Position numbers and translations under genes: made by a program. The notes beneath the pieces were generated by a model, which worked only from the letters and a program-made list of their open reading frames with translations, was not told the origin of the DNA and searched no databases. Shown piece by piece: positions 6,062 to 6,644 of a stretch of 6,644 bases of DNA. Position 1 is the stretch's first letter. Every line of letters starts with the position of its first letter. The DNA comes from BRH-c25 sp029553855 (GTDB lineage Bacteria > Bacillota > Clostridia > Lutisporales > Lutisporaceae): assembly GCA_035375865.1 (NCBI GenBank), contig DAOSQO010000138.1, forward strand, positions 1 to 6,644, written 5' to 3'.

Positions 6062-6499
6062 ATGTGTAAAGGTATAATCTATTCAATATCAATAAGCCCG
6101 GAGAGAGGACAGCTCAAAAAGGAAGTGTTAGAGGCTATAGTGGTGGAAAACTACGGGATCAAAAATGACGGACATGCAGGTGACTGGGGGCGCCAGGTTA
6201 CCTGTCTCGATTGGGCCAGCGTTGAAAAATCCAATAGGGAAAACCACTTGAAAATGGGGCCTGGCGACTTTGCGGAGAATATACTGATAGATGGGTTGGA
6301 TTTTTCCGGCTTGTCTGTGGGGAGCAGGCTTAAGCTGGGCAAAAGTGTTGTCCTGGAGATTACTCAGATTGGTAAAGAGGATCATCCGAGCATAGTCACG
6401 AAAACCTTTGGTGTAAGCCTTTTGCCAAGGGAAGGTTTGTTTTGTAAAGTCATCACAGGCGGTACAATTAAAAAGGGAGATACCGCAGAGATAATTTAA
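6062..6499 (+). CDS. Small stand-alone MOSC domain protein
   Basis: A 145-residue protein consisting almost only of a MOSC (molybdenum cofactor sulfurase C-terminal) domain. Such domains bind molybdenum cofactor or carry sulfur for metal-sulfur cluster assembly. Family motifs seen are GIKNDGHAGDWGRQV at 32-46, PGDFAENILIDGLDF at 67-81, VGSRLKLG at 86-93, VLEITQIGK at 97-105, and LPREGLFCKVITGGTIKKGD at 121-140. The start at 6062 follows AAAGGGTGG at 8-nt spacing. The upstream in-frame ATG at 6035 lies inside the previous gene and lacks such a site. Oddly, the segment IGKEDHPSIVTKTFGVSLLPREG has no cysteine, where I recall related clostridial proteins having IGKECH and more cysteines before the PREG motif. 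Remaining cysteines are C2, C48 and C128. It is the last gene of the operon in this window. Confidence 0.88.
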   Translation: MCKGIIYSISISPERGQLKKEVLEAIVVENYGIKNDGHAGDWGRQVTCLDWASVEKSNRENHLKMGPGDFAENILIDGLDFSGLSVGSRLKLGKSVVLEITQIGKEDHPSIVTKTFGVSLLPREGLFCKVITGGTIKKGDTAEII

Positions 6500-6554
6500 T
6501 CAATTAATCCAGTCATGAGTCGCGAGATACGAGTCACTAAGACCGGGTATTTCT

Positions 6555-6610
6555 CACGGGCAAAATGGCGGATAACACAGGATACACGGATTTACCACGG
6601 AATAACACGG
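6555..6610 (+). repeat. Run of degenerate CACGG units about 10 bp apart in the non-coding 3' region
   Basis: CACGG occurs at 6555, 6585, 6596 and 6606, with a variant CACAG at 6576. The last four units begin 9 to 11 bp apart, close to one helical turn, and the spacers are AT-rich (for example GAATAA). On the minus strand this reads as repeated CCGTG units. No protein fits here. I recall similar CCGTG/CACGG strings as intergenic repeats in varied bacteria, but I can name no family. The stretch from 6500 to 6554 shows only a short direct repeat (ATGAGTC at 6515, ACGAGTC at 6529). Confidence 0.45.
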
Positions 6611-6637
6611 TTGGGTATCATATGTTCCCTACCGTGT
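6605..6637. other. Imperfect hairpin downstream of the operon
   Basis: ACACGGTTGGG (6605-6615) pairs with CCCTACCGTGT (6627-6637), with one T-T mismatch and an 11-nt loop. It lies about 105 bp after the MOSC stop codon and includes the last CACGG unit. No T-run follows within the seven remaining bases, so it is not a convincing intrinsic terminator. It could be part of a larger inverted repeat cut by the window edge. Confidence 0.5.
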
Positions 6638-6644
6638 ATTCAGT

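Noticed and set aside
6616..6626. CATATG in the terminal hairpin loop as a third operator copy
   Set aside because: Only the six-base CATATG core is shared. That hexamer also occurs several times inside coding regions of this window, and the flanking TGAC/GTCA arms are missing.
6605..6637. Intrinsic terminator of the operon
   Set aside because: The hairpin has a mismatch and a large loop, and is followed by ATTCAGT rather than a T-run before the window ends.

Overview
The window looks like a piece of chromosome from a strictly anaerobic, low- to mid-GC Firmicute of the clostridial type. This rests on AT-rich codon use, strong AGGAGG-type ribosome binding sites, short intergenic gaps, a consensus sigma-A promoter, and a gene set (UPF0251/DUF134, NifX-like proteins, ferredoxin-MinD ATPases) typical of anaerobes. 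All genes supported here are on the + strand. The species cannot be named from the sequence alone.

Layout: (1) Positions 2-2146 hold the 3' part of a membrane-bound diguanylate cyclase: two tandem periplasmic solute-binding (Venus-flytrap) domains, one membrane helix and a catalytically intact GGDEF domain. Its 5' end, with the expected signal peptide, lies outside the window. (2) Positions 2147-2397 are intergenic: a clear intrinsic terminator (2236-2267), then a perfect-consensus promoter (TTGACA, 17 bp, TATAAT) whose -35 box sits inside a 20-bp palindrome. A second, weaker copy of the palindrome lies just downstream of the expected transcription start. (3) Positions 2398-6499 form one tight seven-gene operon: UPF0251/DUF134 regulator, NifX-like protein 1, two paralogous MinD-family ATPases that each carry an inserted 2[4Fe-4S] ferredoxin domain, an Mrp/NBP35-type Fe-S carrier ATPase, NifX-like protein 2 with a Cys/His tail, and a small stand-alone MOSC protein. 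Gaps run from 19 bp to overlaps of 4 and 23 bp. (4) Positions 6500-6644 hold no gene, but contain a run of CACGG units about 10 bp apart and an imperfect hairpin.

How the genes may work together: no nitrogenase structural gene and no radical-SAM NifB is visible. The set resembles the anaerobe-specific orange protein (ORP) gene clusters described in Desulfovibrio, which combine NifX-like metal-cluster-binding proteins, paired ferredoxin-MinD ATPases and an Mrp-related ATPase. Here a UPF0251 protein is the first gene, where Desulfovibrio uses a sigma-54 activator, and a MOSC protein is the last. The reasonable inference is an ATP-dependent system that assembles, carries or senses a metal-sulfur (Fe-S and possibly Mo-containing) cluster, probably autoregulated through the palindromes. 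The substrate cluster and the physiological purpose cannot be read from the sequence. The cyclase gene is separated by a terminator and is probably an independent unit.
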